From contig JACQOY010000067.1 in NCBI GenBank assembly GCA_016207765.1, positions 1 through 16,087 on the forward strand: DNA of 16,087 nucleotides. The letters run 5' to 3'. This document shows positions 7,426 to 13,657 of this stretch, piece after piece. Both the position numbers and the translations under genes were made by a program. The stretch comes from Deltaproteobacteria bacterium (GTDB lineage Bacteria; UBA10199; SBBF01). The stretch's first letter is position 1. Each line of letters opens with the position of its first letter. The notes below the pieces were generated by a model, which saw nothing but the letters and a program-made list of their open reading frames with translations, was not told the origin of the DNA and made no database searches.

Positions 7426-8105
7426 TTCAACTCCGCGAAATTCTGTAACACCTTCAATCCCAGTTTCTGGCTCTTTTCCGGATGAAACTGGCAGGCGAGG
7501 ACGTTGTCCTTTTCGATGCTGGAACAAAAGAGGCCGCCATAGTCGGTTTCGGTGGCCACGATCGATTTCTCCTTGGGGGCGACACAGTAGGAATGGACGA
7601 AATAGAACGAAGAATCGTTTTCAATCCCTTTCAGGAGGGTCGGGTTTCCCTTTTTCTGAATCTGATTCCATCCCATATGGGGGATTTTGAGGTTGGAGAT
7701 GTCACCCCCGCGAAGGCGGGGGTCCAGGTTTTGATTTCCTGGATTCCCGCTTTCGCGGGAATGGCAAAACTCAGAAAAATCAAATTTTTTCACCTTTCCC
7801 TTCAAAATTCCCAAACCGGGAGACGGGCCGAATTCTTCGCCCTCTTCAAACAAAAGTTGAAGACCCAGACAGATTCCCAAAAAGGGTTTTCCCTTTTTGA
7901 TCTCTTCCTTGATGATGTCGATCAAGCCGTAATTTTTGAGATTCTCCATGCATTTGGGAAAGGCGCCCACGCCCGGGAGGACGATTTTTTCGGCATCCCG
8001 GATTTTTTTTATGTCGCGCGTCACGCACACACGGGCGCCAACCGCCTCGAATGCCTTGGAGACGCTTTTTAGGTTCCCCATGTCGTAGTCGATGATGGCT
8101 ATCAT
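7422..8105 (-). CDS. hisH: Imidazole-glycerol-phosphate synthase glutaminase subunit, with repeat insertion
   Basis: HisH is the class I glutamine amidotransferase that delivers ammonia to HisF. The 227-residue protein has nucleophile C79 (GICLGLQ), the HPE triad partners H208 and E210 (QFHPEKSQ) and the conserved PHMGWN. The family is usually about 200 residues; the extra ~22 residues lie at about 113-135 (CHSRESGNPG, then LDPRLRGGD), encoded by the palindromic repeat at 7702-7764. The frame is intact. The ATG at 8105 is preceded by AAAGGAGG, which is itself the end of another repeat (8112-8207). It overlaps hisA by four bases. Confidence 0.94.
   Translation of the reverse strand: MIAIIDYDMGNLKSVSKAFEAVGARVCVTRDIKKIRDAEKIVLPGVGAFPKCMENLKNYGLIDIIKEEIKKGKPFLGICLGLQLLFEEGEEFGPSPGLGILKGKVKKFDFSEFCHSRESGNPGNQNLDPRLRGGDISNLKIPHMGWNQIQKKGNPTLLKGIENDSSFYFVHSYCVAPKEKSIVATETDYGGLFCSSIEKDNVLACQFHPEKSQKLGLKVLQNFAELK
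7702..7764. repeat. Multi-stem palindromic element inserted in-frame in hisH
   Basis: Three perfect stems are visible: CCCCCGC/GCGGGGG (7705-7722, loop GAAG), CCAGG/CCTGG (7724-7728 with 7738-7742) and ATTCCCGC/GCGGGAAT (7743-7762, loop TTTC). On the minus strand it encodes CHSRESGNP followed by LDPRLRGGD, which I recognise as the typical translation of a widespread proteobacterial dispersed repeat. This recognition comes from memory, not a search. Confidence 0.9.
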
Positions 8106-8111
8106 AGAGTG

Positions 8112-8207
8112 TCCCCTCCTTTGTAAGGAGGGGTAGGGGGAGGTAGAGACGCCGGCAAAATTTCGGTATTCTCTACCCCACCCAGCCTCCCCTTACAAAG
8201 GGGAGGA
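8112..8207. repeat. 96-base inverted repeat filling the hisB-hisH gap
   Basis: Arms 8112-8149 and 8170-8207 match at 30 of 38 positions around a 20-base centre. Each arm holds its own short palindrome (CTCCTT-TGT-AAGGAG; CCCCTT-ACA-AAGGGG). The element occupies nearly all of the hisB-hisH spacer, and its hisH-proximal end provides the AAAGGAGG used as the hisH ribosome binding site. Confidence 0.85.
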
Positions 8208-8212
8208 GGGCC

Positions 8213-8806
8213 TTACAGTTTCCCTTTTGTGGATGGAATTCCGTTGGCCCGGGGATCGATGGAGGTGGCCATGTCCACGGCCCGGGCAAACGACTTGAAA
8301 ATCGACTCAACAATATGATGCCTGTTGCCCGGTTTGAGGACGTGCACATGCAGATTAACCGCCGCCTCGTTCACGAAGGCCTGAAAAAATTCGTGGACCA
8401 GCTGGATATCGAAGTTTTTGATCCGCCCGGATTTGATTTTGGGTTCGTACACCATGCAGGGGCGGTTGCAAAAATCCACCGCCACCGTGGTGAGCACCTC
8501 ATCCATCGGCAAAGTGAAATGTCCGTAGCGGCGGATTCCCTTTTTGTCCTTTAAAGCTTTTTTAAACGCGGAGCCCAAAGCCAGCCCCACATCCTCCACC
8601 AGGTGGTGGTCATCCACATCCACATCGCCGGTAGCCTTGAGGTTCAAATCGAACATCCCATGCTTGGCGAAGGCCTCAAGCATGTGGTTGAAGAAAGGGA
8701 TCGGCGTCTTGACAGCGTACTTGCCCGATCCATCCACATTCAAGGAAAGGGAGATGTCGGTTTCGGAGGTTTTCCGGCGAACAACAGCCTTTCTTTCTAC
8801 GCTCAT
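8213..8806 (-). CDS. hisB: Imidazoleglycerol-phosphate dehydratase
   Basis: HisB dehydrates imidazole-glycerol phosphate to imidazole-acetol phosphate, the step after HisHF. At 197 residues it is the monofunctional dehydratase, without the histidinol-phosphatase domain of the E. coli enzyme. The manganese-binding motifs HHLVE (residues 67-71) and HHIVE (163-167) are both present, as is FFNHML. The ATG at 8806 begins a normal N-terminus (MSVERKAVVRRKTSETDI). No strong Shine-Dalgarno is visible. It is the first his gene of this cluster and lies 47 bases after the nucleotidyltransferase gene, so transcription could continue from there. Confidence 0.95.
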   Translation of the reverse strand: MSVERKAVVRRKTSETDISLSLNVDGSGKYAVKTPIPFFNHMLEAFAKHGMFDLNLKATGDVDVDDHHLVEDVGLALGSAFKKALKDKKGIRRYGHFTLPMDEVLTTVAVDFCNRPCMVYEPKIKSGRIKNFDIQLVHEFFQAFVNEAAVNLHVHVLKPGNRHHIVESIFKSFARAVDMATSIDPRANGIPSTKGKL

Positions 8807-8853
8807 GATTATTTTTCTTTATCTTACCATCCCTCAATCTGCAAGACGGGAAT

Positions 8854-9387
8854 TCAACCTGGGTCTCGTGGCCCTTGCGGGGCATCAAACAATTCCTCCA
8901 CAAAGAATTGTGTTTTGGCCGGAACTTGCCGGTGCGGATAGTATTTTTTGATAATCTTGAAGACCTGTTCCGGGTTCTTCAGCCTCAAATAGCCGATGAG
9001 AAATTTCACGTCACCGGCGTCTGCCGTATCAAATCGCGCCGACATGCATTTCATCGCCAGCATGTAATCGGCGCGCGGGGCCCAGACGCGGAGATTGGAA
9101 AATTCCAGTACATTTTCCCGCGGCGGATCTGCATGAAAATAGACCTTGGCCGCGTCGTTGAGCCAGTCTTCCGGCAGGCCCTCCCGGTGGGCGATTTTCT
9201 TTGCCGCCATTCGAATTTCGGCGGTTGGTTCGAATATGGCATCCACGTCCTTTGTGGCCTTGCGAGTCTGAAAAACAAGACACATCACCGCACCGCCGCA
9301 AATTCCCACTTCTCCGGTGATGCCGTCCTTTTTTAGTTCATCGTTGAGCAGACCAAAGAGCGCCTTGATTTTTTTGATATCGAGCAT
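8854..9387 (-). CDS. Nucleotidyltransferase-like protein, probable partner of the XRE gene
   Basis: The 177-residue protein shows the minimal nucleotidyltransferase pattern: GGA at residues 31-33 (GICGGAVM), then TKDVDAIF with D47 and D49 as likely metal-binding residues, then YMLAMK and DAGDVKFL further on. This resembles DUF6036/AbiEii-like proteins, several of which act as toxins modifying RNA; the exact family is an inference. The ATG at 9387 has GGAAGG about nine bases upstream and lies 14 bases after the XRE stop. The longer frame reaching upstream overlaps that gene and is not used. The C-terminus (DAPQGPRDPG) is polar and probably disordered. Confidence 0.75.
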   Translation of the reverse strand: MLDIKKIKALFGLLNDELKKDGITGEVGICGGAVMCLVFQTRKATKDVDAIFEPTAEIRMAAKKIAHREGLPEDWLNDAAKVYFHADPPRENVLEFSNLRVWAPRADYMLAMKCMSARFDTADAGDVKFLIGYLRLKNPEQVFKIIKKYYPHRQVPAKTQFFVEELFDAPQGPRDPG

Positions 9388-9401
9388 GTCTAAATTCCTT
9401 C

Positions 9402-9959
9402 CTACACGCGTTCCAAAAAGTTTTTCAGTACAAAAATATTCCTTTTGCGAAAATGAACCGGTGATTCCACGAGGGCCGTTGCCTTGAGATTTTCGATGCC
9501 GGACGGAAACCATGGTTGAGCAAGCGGCTGAATGCCGGCGCACCAGAACGGATATCCCATTCCCCGTTCATCGCAAAGCGTTTCAACCGTGGAGGCGATG
9601 AGGGCCTTAAGGCGCACGGGAAGGCGGCTATGGGGCGGTTGGGCGACCAGGGTTGGGTCGCCACTGCGGCGGAAAGAATCGACGAAGTTGAAAAAGGGGG
9701 TTCTCCAGTCCTCTTTTGGGGTCAATTTGCGGGTAAAGAGAGTCACCGCCTCTGGTGGAGACTCAAAAAAACCGGCCATATGTTCCCTGAAATTTTTTGC
9801 CGAATAACCGAGCGCCCCGGCGATTTTTGCCAGTGTGGAAAGGCGTGTATCTGCGCCCGCCTCGATCAACTGAAGTGCCTTATAGGAAACCCCGGCCCGT
9901 CGTGCCAATACCCGCTGGGATAGCCCAAATTTTGACCTTATTTCTATAATATTAACCAC
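9402..9959 (-). CDS. XRE-family helix-turn-helix regulator, probable antitoxin
   Basis: The 185-residue protein has an N-terminal XRE helix-turn-helix (residues about 4-57; LSQRVLARRAGVSYKALQLIE, then LSTLAKIAGALGY). The remaining ~120 residues form a domain I cannot name, with clusters such as YPFWCAGIQPL, SPVHF and KRNIFVLKNF. The start is GTG at 9959, beginning six bases after a perfect -10 box, so the message is probably leaderless. Inverted repeats overlap the promoter, which suits autoregulation. It is followed after 14 bases by the nucleotidyltransferase gene, and the pair looks like a type II or type IV toxin-antitoxin operon. The function is inferred from context. Confidence 0.78.
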   Translation of the reverse strand: MVNIIEIRSKFGLSQRVLARRAGVSYKALQLIEAGADTRLSTLAKIAGALGYSAKNFREHMAGFFESPPEAVTLFTRKLTPKEDWRTPFFNFVDSFRRSGDPTLVAQPPHSRLPVRLKALIASTVETLCDERGMGYPFWCAGIQPLAQPWFPSGIENLKATALVESPVHFRKRNIFVLKNFLERV

Positions 9960-9967
9960 TAGTTAAT
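9951..9967. promoter_or_regulatory. Inverted repeat over the XRE start codon and -10 box
   Basis: ATTAAC (9951-9956), CACTA, GTTAAT (9962-9967) is a perfect 6-bp inverted repeat that spans the GTG start and touches the -10 box. It is a candidate operator for the XRE protein; that is an inference from position. Confidence 0.45.
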
Positions 9968-9994
9968 TATAAATAACGTATTATATTACGTCAA
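9966..9994 (-). promoter_or_regulatory. Promoter of the XRE-nucleotidyltransferase operon
   Basis: On the minus strand TTGACG (9989-9994), 17 bases, then a perfect TATAAT (9966-9971). Six bases separate it from the GTG start at 9957-9959, so transcription should begin at or next to the start codon. ACGTA/TACGT inverted arms at 9976-9991 lie between the boxes. Confidence 0.7.
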
Positions 9995-10032
9995 TCATAA
10001 AACAAGCCCTCTTTTAATCTGAAAGATTGTGA

Positions 10033-11208
10033 TCAGCGGTGGGCATTTGCCGTGGAGCAGAACCACTCGTAATCGATGAGATCGGTCACCGTCGGCTTAT
10101 CCCCGCAGAGCGGGCAGGCCTGGTCGCGGCGGATTTTTAGCTCACGGAACTTTTGTTTGAGGGCGTCGTAGAGAAGCAATTTTCCGACAAGCGGCTCCCC
10201 CTGATTGATGATCAATTTAATGACCTCCACCGCCTGAAGCGATCCGATAATTCCCGGAAGGACGCCGAACACCCCCGCCTCCTGACAACTGGGGGCCATA
10301 TCCGGAGGGGGCGGAAGCGGATACAAACAACGGTAGCAGGGGCCGCCACTCGCCGGATCGAAAACAGTCACCTGCCCTTCAAAACGAAAAATTGAGCCAT
10401 CCACCAGCGGTTTCTTTAAAAAGAAACAGGCGTCGTTCACCAGATAACGGGTCGAAAAATTGTCGCACCCGTTCACGATGATGTCATATTGTGAAAAAAT
10501 GTCACGGACATTGGTCCGGTCGAGTCGCATCTGGTGCGGTACCGCCGTGATGTCGGAATTGATTCCGCGCAGGCGGTGAACCGCCGATTCCACTTTGGGA
10601 CGCCCCTCCCACGATTCGTCGTGCAAAATCTGGCGCTGAAGATTTGATTTGTCGACCACATCATTGTCGATTATTCCCAGTGTTCCCACACCCGCCGCCG
10701 CCAGATAAAGGCCCGCCGGCGAGCCGAGGCCTCCGGCGCCGATTAAGAGAACTTTCGCGGCAAGAAGTTTCATCTGCCCTTCTTCGCCGACCTCCGGCAT
10801 CGAGATGTGGCGGGCATAGCGGGCCAGCTTTTCCGTGGATAAGGTTTTTTTCTGCTCAATGAGAAAACCGGCGTGTTGCCAGGCGGCATAGCCCCCTTTG
10901 AGAGAACTCACATTTTTGTAACCCATTTCATTTAAGGAACGGGCGGCCAAGGCCGAACGGTTGCCTCCGGCGCAGTTGATCACAATTTGCCGGTCGCGCC
11001 TGGATTCGAGATTCTCGATCTTAAGCTCCAAAAATCCGCGGGGAATCGTTTTGGCGCCGGGAATGATCCCTCCGTCGGTCTCTTCCTTTTCGCGGACGTC
11101 GATTAAAAGAACATCCTCTTTCTTGTCGACTTTCTTTTTCAGGTCTTCGACCGAGATCTCTTTGATTTGCTTCTTGATTTCGCCTAGATATGTCTGGACA
11201 TCTTTCAT
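10033..11208 (-). CDS. Rhodanese-ThiF/MoeB (E1-like) fusion, sulfur-carrier adenylyltransferase
   Basis: Residues ~15-115 form a rhodanese domain with probable active-site C79 (VINCAGGNRS). Residues ~125-385 form the E1-like fold: nucleotide loop GAGGLGSP (157-164), D181/D183, SNLQRQ, D249 (GCDN), and a zinc site of two CxxC pairs, C291/C294 (CYRC) and C365/C368 (CPLC). APSC ending at C308 is the conserved cysteine region. Such proteins adenylate the C-terminal glycine of a MoaD/ThiS-like sulfur carrier and may load sulfur from the rhodanese Cys. The rhodanese is N-terminal, whereas MOCS3/Uba4-type proteins carry it at the C-terminus. No carrier gene is adjacent, so molybdopterin, thiamin or other use is open. 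ATG 11208 follows a weak AGGA. Confidence 0.9.
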   Translation of the reverse strand: MKDVQTYLGEIKKQIKEISVEDLKKKVDKKEDVLLIDVREKEETDGGIIPGAKTIPRGFLELKIENLESRRDRQIVINCAGGNRSALAARSLNEMGYKNVSSLKGGYAAWQHAGFLIEQKKTLSTEKLARYARHISMPEVGEEGQMKLLAAKVLLIGAGGLGSPAGLYLAAAGVGTLGIIDNDVVDKSNLQRQILHDESWEGRPKVESAVHRLRGINSDITAVPHQMRLDRTNVRDIFSQYDIIVNGCDNFSTRYLVNDACFFLKKPLVDGSIFRFEGQVTVFDPASGGPCYRCLYPLPPPPDMAPSCQEAGVFGVLPGIIGSLQAVEVIKLIINQGEPLVGKLLLYDALKQKFRELKIRRDQACPLCGDKPTVTDLIDYEWFCSTANAHR

Positions 11209-11219
11209 AGGTCAATCCT

Positions 11220-11247
11220 GTAAGGGCGTACAGCCGTACGCCCCTAC
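11220..11247. repeat. 28-base inverted repeat in the leader of the rhodanese-E1 gene
   Basis: Arms GTAAGGGCGTAC (11220-11231) and GTACGCCCCTAC (11236-11247) match at 11 of 12 positions, with a four-base loop. On the minus strand it begins GTAGGGGC, like the repeats at 6662 and 13073. Its end lies seven bases from the perfect -10 box at 11254, so the transcript would begin at the repeat. Confidence 0.8.
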
Positions 11248-11253
11248 AAAACA

Positions 11254-11259
11254 ATTATA
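11254..11259 (-). promoter_or_regulatory. Perfect -10 box upstream of the rhodanese-E1 gene
   Basis: TATAAT on the minus strand. The hexamer 17 bases upstream (TTCATT) is a poor -35, so this promoter is only moderately supported. The predicted transcription start, near 11247, coincides with the end of the inverted repeat and gives a leader of about 39 bases. Confidence 0.45.
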
Positions 11260-11307
11260 CCGATTTCTCAAATAGAAATGAAGGGTTACCAGACGGGAGA
11301 AAGGGCG

Positions 11308-12774
11308 TCAAGCGGTGAGCGGCGGCCTCTTCTTGTGCCACTCGGTGGCCTGCTCAAAGGCATGACCAACCTTGAAAAGGGTTTCTTCGTCGAACGGTTT
11401 GCCTATTAATTGCATCCCGATCGGCAAATTATTTTTATCAAAACCGCAGGGGAGGGCGAGGCCCGGAAGACCGGCCATGTTTACAGGAATTGTAAAAATG
11501 TCGGATAAATACATCTGAAGCGGGTCACCCGCTTTTTCGCCGATCTTGAAGGCGGTTGTGGGGGAGACGGGGCAGACGAGACAATCCACTTTTTTGAAGG
11601 CCTCTTCAAAGTCACGGCGGATAACCGTCCGGGCCTTCTGGGCCTTTCGATAATAGGCATCGTAGTAACCGGCCGAGAGAACGTAGGTGCCGAGCATGAT
11701 CCGGCGCTTCACCTCTCTGCCGAACCCCTCCGTTTTCGTTAATTCGTACATCTCGCTTAAATTTTCAGCCGAGGCGCGATAGCCGTAACGAACCCCGTCG
11801 AACCGGGCGAGGTTGGAAGAGGCCTCAGCCGGGGCGATAATGTAATAGGTTGCCGTTGCATATTCGGTGTTCGGCAGAGACACCTCTTCGATTTTTGCCC
11901 CCAACTCCTCGAGCTTTTTGATCGCCTGTTTGACCGAATCCGCAACTTGGGAATCGATCCCCTTTGGAAAATATTCCTTCGGCATGCCGATTTTCATCCC
12001 CTTGATCGATTGTCTTAAAGATCCCGTGTAATCGGGAACGGGGACATTCACCGATGTGGAATCATGGGGATCATGCCCCGCCATTACATTCATCATCAAG
12101 GCGCAGTCCTCCACATCTTTTGTCATGGGGCCCATTTGGTCGAGGCTGGAGGCAAAGGCGATGACGCCGTATCTGCTCACCCGGCCATAGGTCGGTTTCA
12201 ACCCGACGATACTGCAGAGGGAGGCGGGCTGGCGAATGGAGCCGCCGGTGTCGGTGCCCAGCGAGGCGCTACAAAGGTCGGCGCTGACAGCGGCGGCTGA
12301 ACCCCCGGAGGAGCCGCCGGGGACTCGGGTCAAATCCCACGGATTTTTGACCGGTTTGAAAGAGGAATTTTCGTTGGAGGAACCCATGGCAAATTCATCC
12401 ATGTTCACCTTGCCGACAATCACCGACTGCGCCTCCAGAAACTTTTGGATCACCGTGCTGTTGTAAGGAGGGACGTAATTCTCCAAAATTTTGGAGGCGC
12501 AGGTGGTTTTGATCCCTTCCGTCAGATAAATATCCTTGGGGGCGAGAGGAATTCCCATCAGGGGTCCGGCATATTGCCCTTTTGCAATTTGGGCATCGAC
12601 GCTTTTTGCCTGGGCCTTTGCCTGCTCATTGCAGACGGTGATAAAGGCGCCGATTTTGGAATCGAGCCGGTCGATCCGTTTGAGAACCGAGTGGGTCAGC
12701 TCGACGGAGGAAATTTCTTTTTTGCGGAGTTTAGGGGCCAGTTCATGAATTGTCAGCGATGCGAGATCGGTCAT
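11308..12774 (-). CDS. gatA: Glutamyl-tRNA(Gln)/aspartyl-tRNA(Asn) amidotransferase subunit A
   Basis: GatA is the glutaminase subunit of the amidotransferase that converts mischarged Glu-tRNA(Gln) or Asp-tRNA(Asn). The 488-residue protein carries the amidase-signature triad: K80 (APKD), cis-Ser S155 (GGSSGGS) and nucleophile S179 ([10 protein letters not shown]), one residue offset from the Staphylococcus aureus enzyme. Length is normal. I chose ATG 12774 ([12 protein letters not shown]); a TTG four codons earlier overlaps the gatC stop. The gap to gatC is only four bases, so the two are co-transcribed and probably coupled. gatB is not in this window, and the adjoining downstream gene is the rhodanese-E1 fusion. 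Confidence 0.96.
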   Translation of the reverse strand: MTDLASLTIHELAPKLRKKEISSVELTHSVLKRIDRLDSKIGAFITVCNEQAKAQAKSVDAQIAKGQYAGPLMGIPLAPKDIYLTEGIKTTCASKILENYVPPYNSTVIQKFLEAQSVIVGKVNMDEFAMGSSNENSSFKPVKNPWDLTRVPGGSSGGSAAAVSADLCSASLGTDTGGSIRQPASLCSIVGLKPTYGRVSRYGVIAFASSLDQMGPMTKDVEDCALMMNVMAGHDPHDSTSVNVPVPDYTGSLRQSIKGMKIGMPKEYFPKGIDSQVADSVKQAIKKLEELGAKIEEVSLPNTEYATATYYIIAPAEASSNLARFDGVRYGYRASAENLSEMYELTKTEGFGREVKRRIMLGTYVLSAGYYDAYYRKAQKARTVIRRDFEEAFKKVDCLVCPVSPTTAFKIGEKAGDPLQMYLSDIFTIPVNMAGLPGLALPCGFDKNNLPIGMQLIGKPFDEETLFKVGHAFEQATEWHKKRPPLTA

Positions 12775-12778
12775 GGTA

Positions 12779-13063
12779 TTATCCAATCACCCTTGGAACG
12801 CGAAACATGTTTTGTTCCGCTGACGGGGCTTGTTCCAGGGCCTTATCGCGCACGGGGGATTGTTTTGCCTCGTCTTCACGGAAGACATTGGTCACCGAGA
12901 CGGCATGGGAGGTGGCCTCGATATCCTTGAGATCCAATTTGTTCAGCTTTTCCACATATTGGAGAATATCGGTCATCTCGCGGGCAAAACGCTCCGTTTC
13001 TTTCTCGTCGAGGGACAGTTTCGCCAGCTTGGCGATTTTTGTGACGTCTTCGCGGGTAATCAT
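12779..13063 (-). CDS. gatC: Glutamyl-tRNA(Gln)/aspartyl-tRNA(Asn) amidotransferase subunit C
   Basis: GatC is the small subunit that wraps around and stabilises GatA. The 94-residue protein has the typical start [17 protein letters not shown], the middle region with [14 protein letters not shown], and the conserved ending FRVPRVIG. Length matches the family. The ATG at 13063 is preceded by a run of A and no recognisable Shine-Dalgarno; the space upstream is taken by a GTAGGGG-type inverted repeat. It lies 38 bases after the zinc-ribbon gene and four bases before gatA, in one apparent operon. Confidence 0.95.
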   Translation of the reverse strand: MITREDVTKIAKLAKLSLDEKETERFAREMTDILQYVEKLNKLDLKDIEATSHAVSVTNVFREDEAKQSPVRDKALEQAPSAEQNMFRVPRVIG

Positions 13064-13072
13064 TTTTTTGAT

Positions 13073-13098
13073 GGGCGAACACAGGGGTTCACCCCTAC
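13073..13098. repeat. GTAGGGG-type inverted repeat upstream of gatC
   Basis: On the minus strand it reads GTAGGGGTGAAC, CCCTGT, GTTCGCCC. GGGTGAAC pairs with GTTCGCCC except for one G-T position, and an alternative stem AGGGGT/ACCCCT also exists. It fills most of the gap between the zinc-ribbon gene and gatC and starts like the repeats at 6662 and 11220. Confidence 0.65.
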
Positions 13099-13101
13099 GA
13101 T

Positions 13102-13404
13102 TTATTTAAACAGGCTTGAAATCCCCTTCAAAAAGCCGCTCTCCGACCCCGCCAGTTTTTCCAGTTCACCGTCGTCCAAAAACACCCCATTGCATCCAAA
13201 ACATTTGTCAATGGTCACCCCCTTGAAGAGAATCGGGTGGAGTTCCATCCCGCATTTGGGGCAGTGCATCCAGTGGAGTTCCTTGAGCCGGTTTTTTTCC
13301 TCCTGCTCGAGTTTGGCCATCCGTTCGGCGGCCAGACGTTTTTTCTTTTCGGCCTCCTCGCGGGCAAAATATTCTTCTTCGGCGGTGGTTGGTTTGATGG
13401 TCAT
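13102..13404 (-). CDS. TFIIB-type zinc-ribbon protein
   Basis: The 100-residue protein has a charged, probably coiled-coil N-terminal half (EEAEKKKRLAAERMAKLEQ, residues 17-35) and a zinc ribbon with C48/C51 (CPKC) and C68/C71 (CFGC), followed by NGVFLDDGELEKL, the classic zf-TFIIB family ending. The function of these small proteins is not established. The ATG at 13404 is preceded by GGAGG at a seven-base distance; the frame is open upstream, but this is the supported start. It heads an apparent operon with gatC and gatA. Confidence 0.88.
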   Translation of the reverse strand: MTIKPTTAEEEYFAREEAEKKKRLAAERMAKLEQEEKNRLKELHWMHCPKCGMELHPILFKGVTIDKCFGCNGVFLDDGELEKLAGSESGFLKGISSLFK

Positions 13405-13430
13405 GGACGATCCTCCGTGGTTGTCGAGGC

Positions 13431-13460
13431 TACGTAACATAGTGAATTTGGAAGTGTCAA
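13431..13460 (-). promoter_or_regulatory. Possible promoter of the zinc-ribbon-gatCA operon
   Basis: A perfect TTGACA lies at 13455-13460 on the minus strand. The -10 is poor: TACGTA at 13431-13436 with an 18-base spacer and a TGT before it (extended -10 style). It lies about 27 bases before the ATG, leaving room for the Shine-Dalgarno. Confidence 0.4.
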
Positions 13461-13508
13461 ATGCCGGAAACATTCCCTTCAAACATGGGCACGCCAGTCA
13501 AGGCCGAC

Positions 13509-13530
13509 CGGTTTGCCCAATGGCAAACCG
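13509..13530. other. Perfect hairpin in the gap between lipoprotein and zinc-ribbon genes
   Basis: CGGTTTGCC (13509-13517), loop CAAT, GGCAAACCG (13522-13530) is a perfect 9-bp stem. There is no T-run, so it is not a typical intrinsic terminator, although it lies 128 bases after the lipoprotein stop. I see nothing else convincing in 13461-13657. Confidence 0.5.
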
Positions 13531-13657
13531 CAAGCGGCCGCGACAGTCAACCAGAGACTTGACCCATTGTCTTTCCCTGCCAGATGTTGTTGGCGATTCG
13601 TGAATTACCTGGCAAATGAGTGAAAGAAAGAAGATGGCTATTAGCGAAAGTCCTGTA

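Noticed and set aside
7426..7527. N-terminal extension of hisA by 34 codons
   Set aside because: It overlaps hisH coding sequence and has no similarity to the HisA family; the ATGA overlap at 7422-7425 marks the true start.
7702..8207. CRISPR-like repeats
   Set aside because: The repeats here are palindromic, belong to different families and do not recur at regular spacing with unique spacers.
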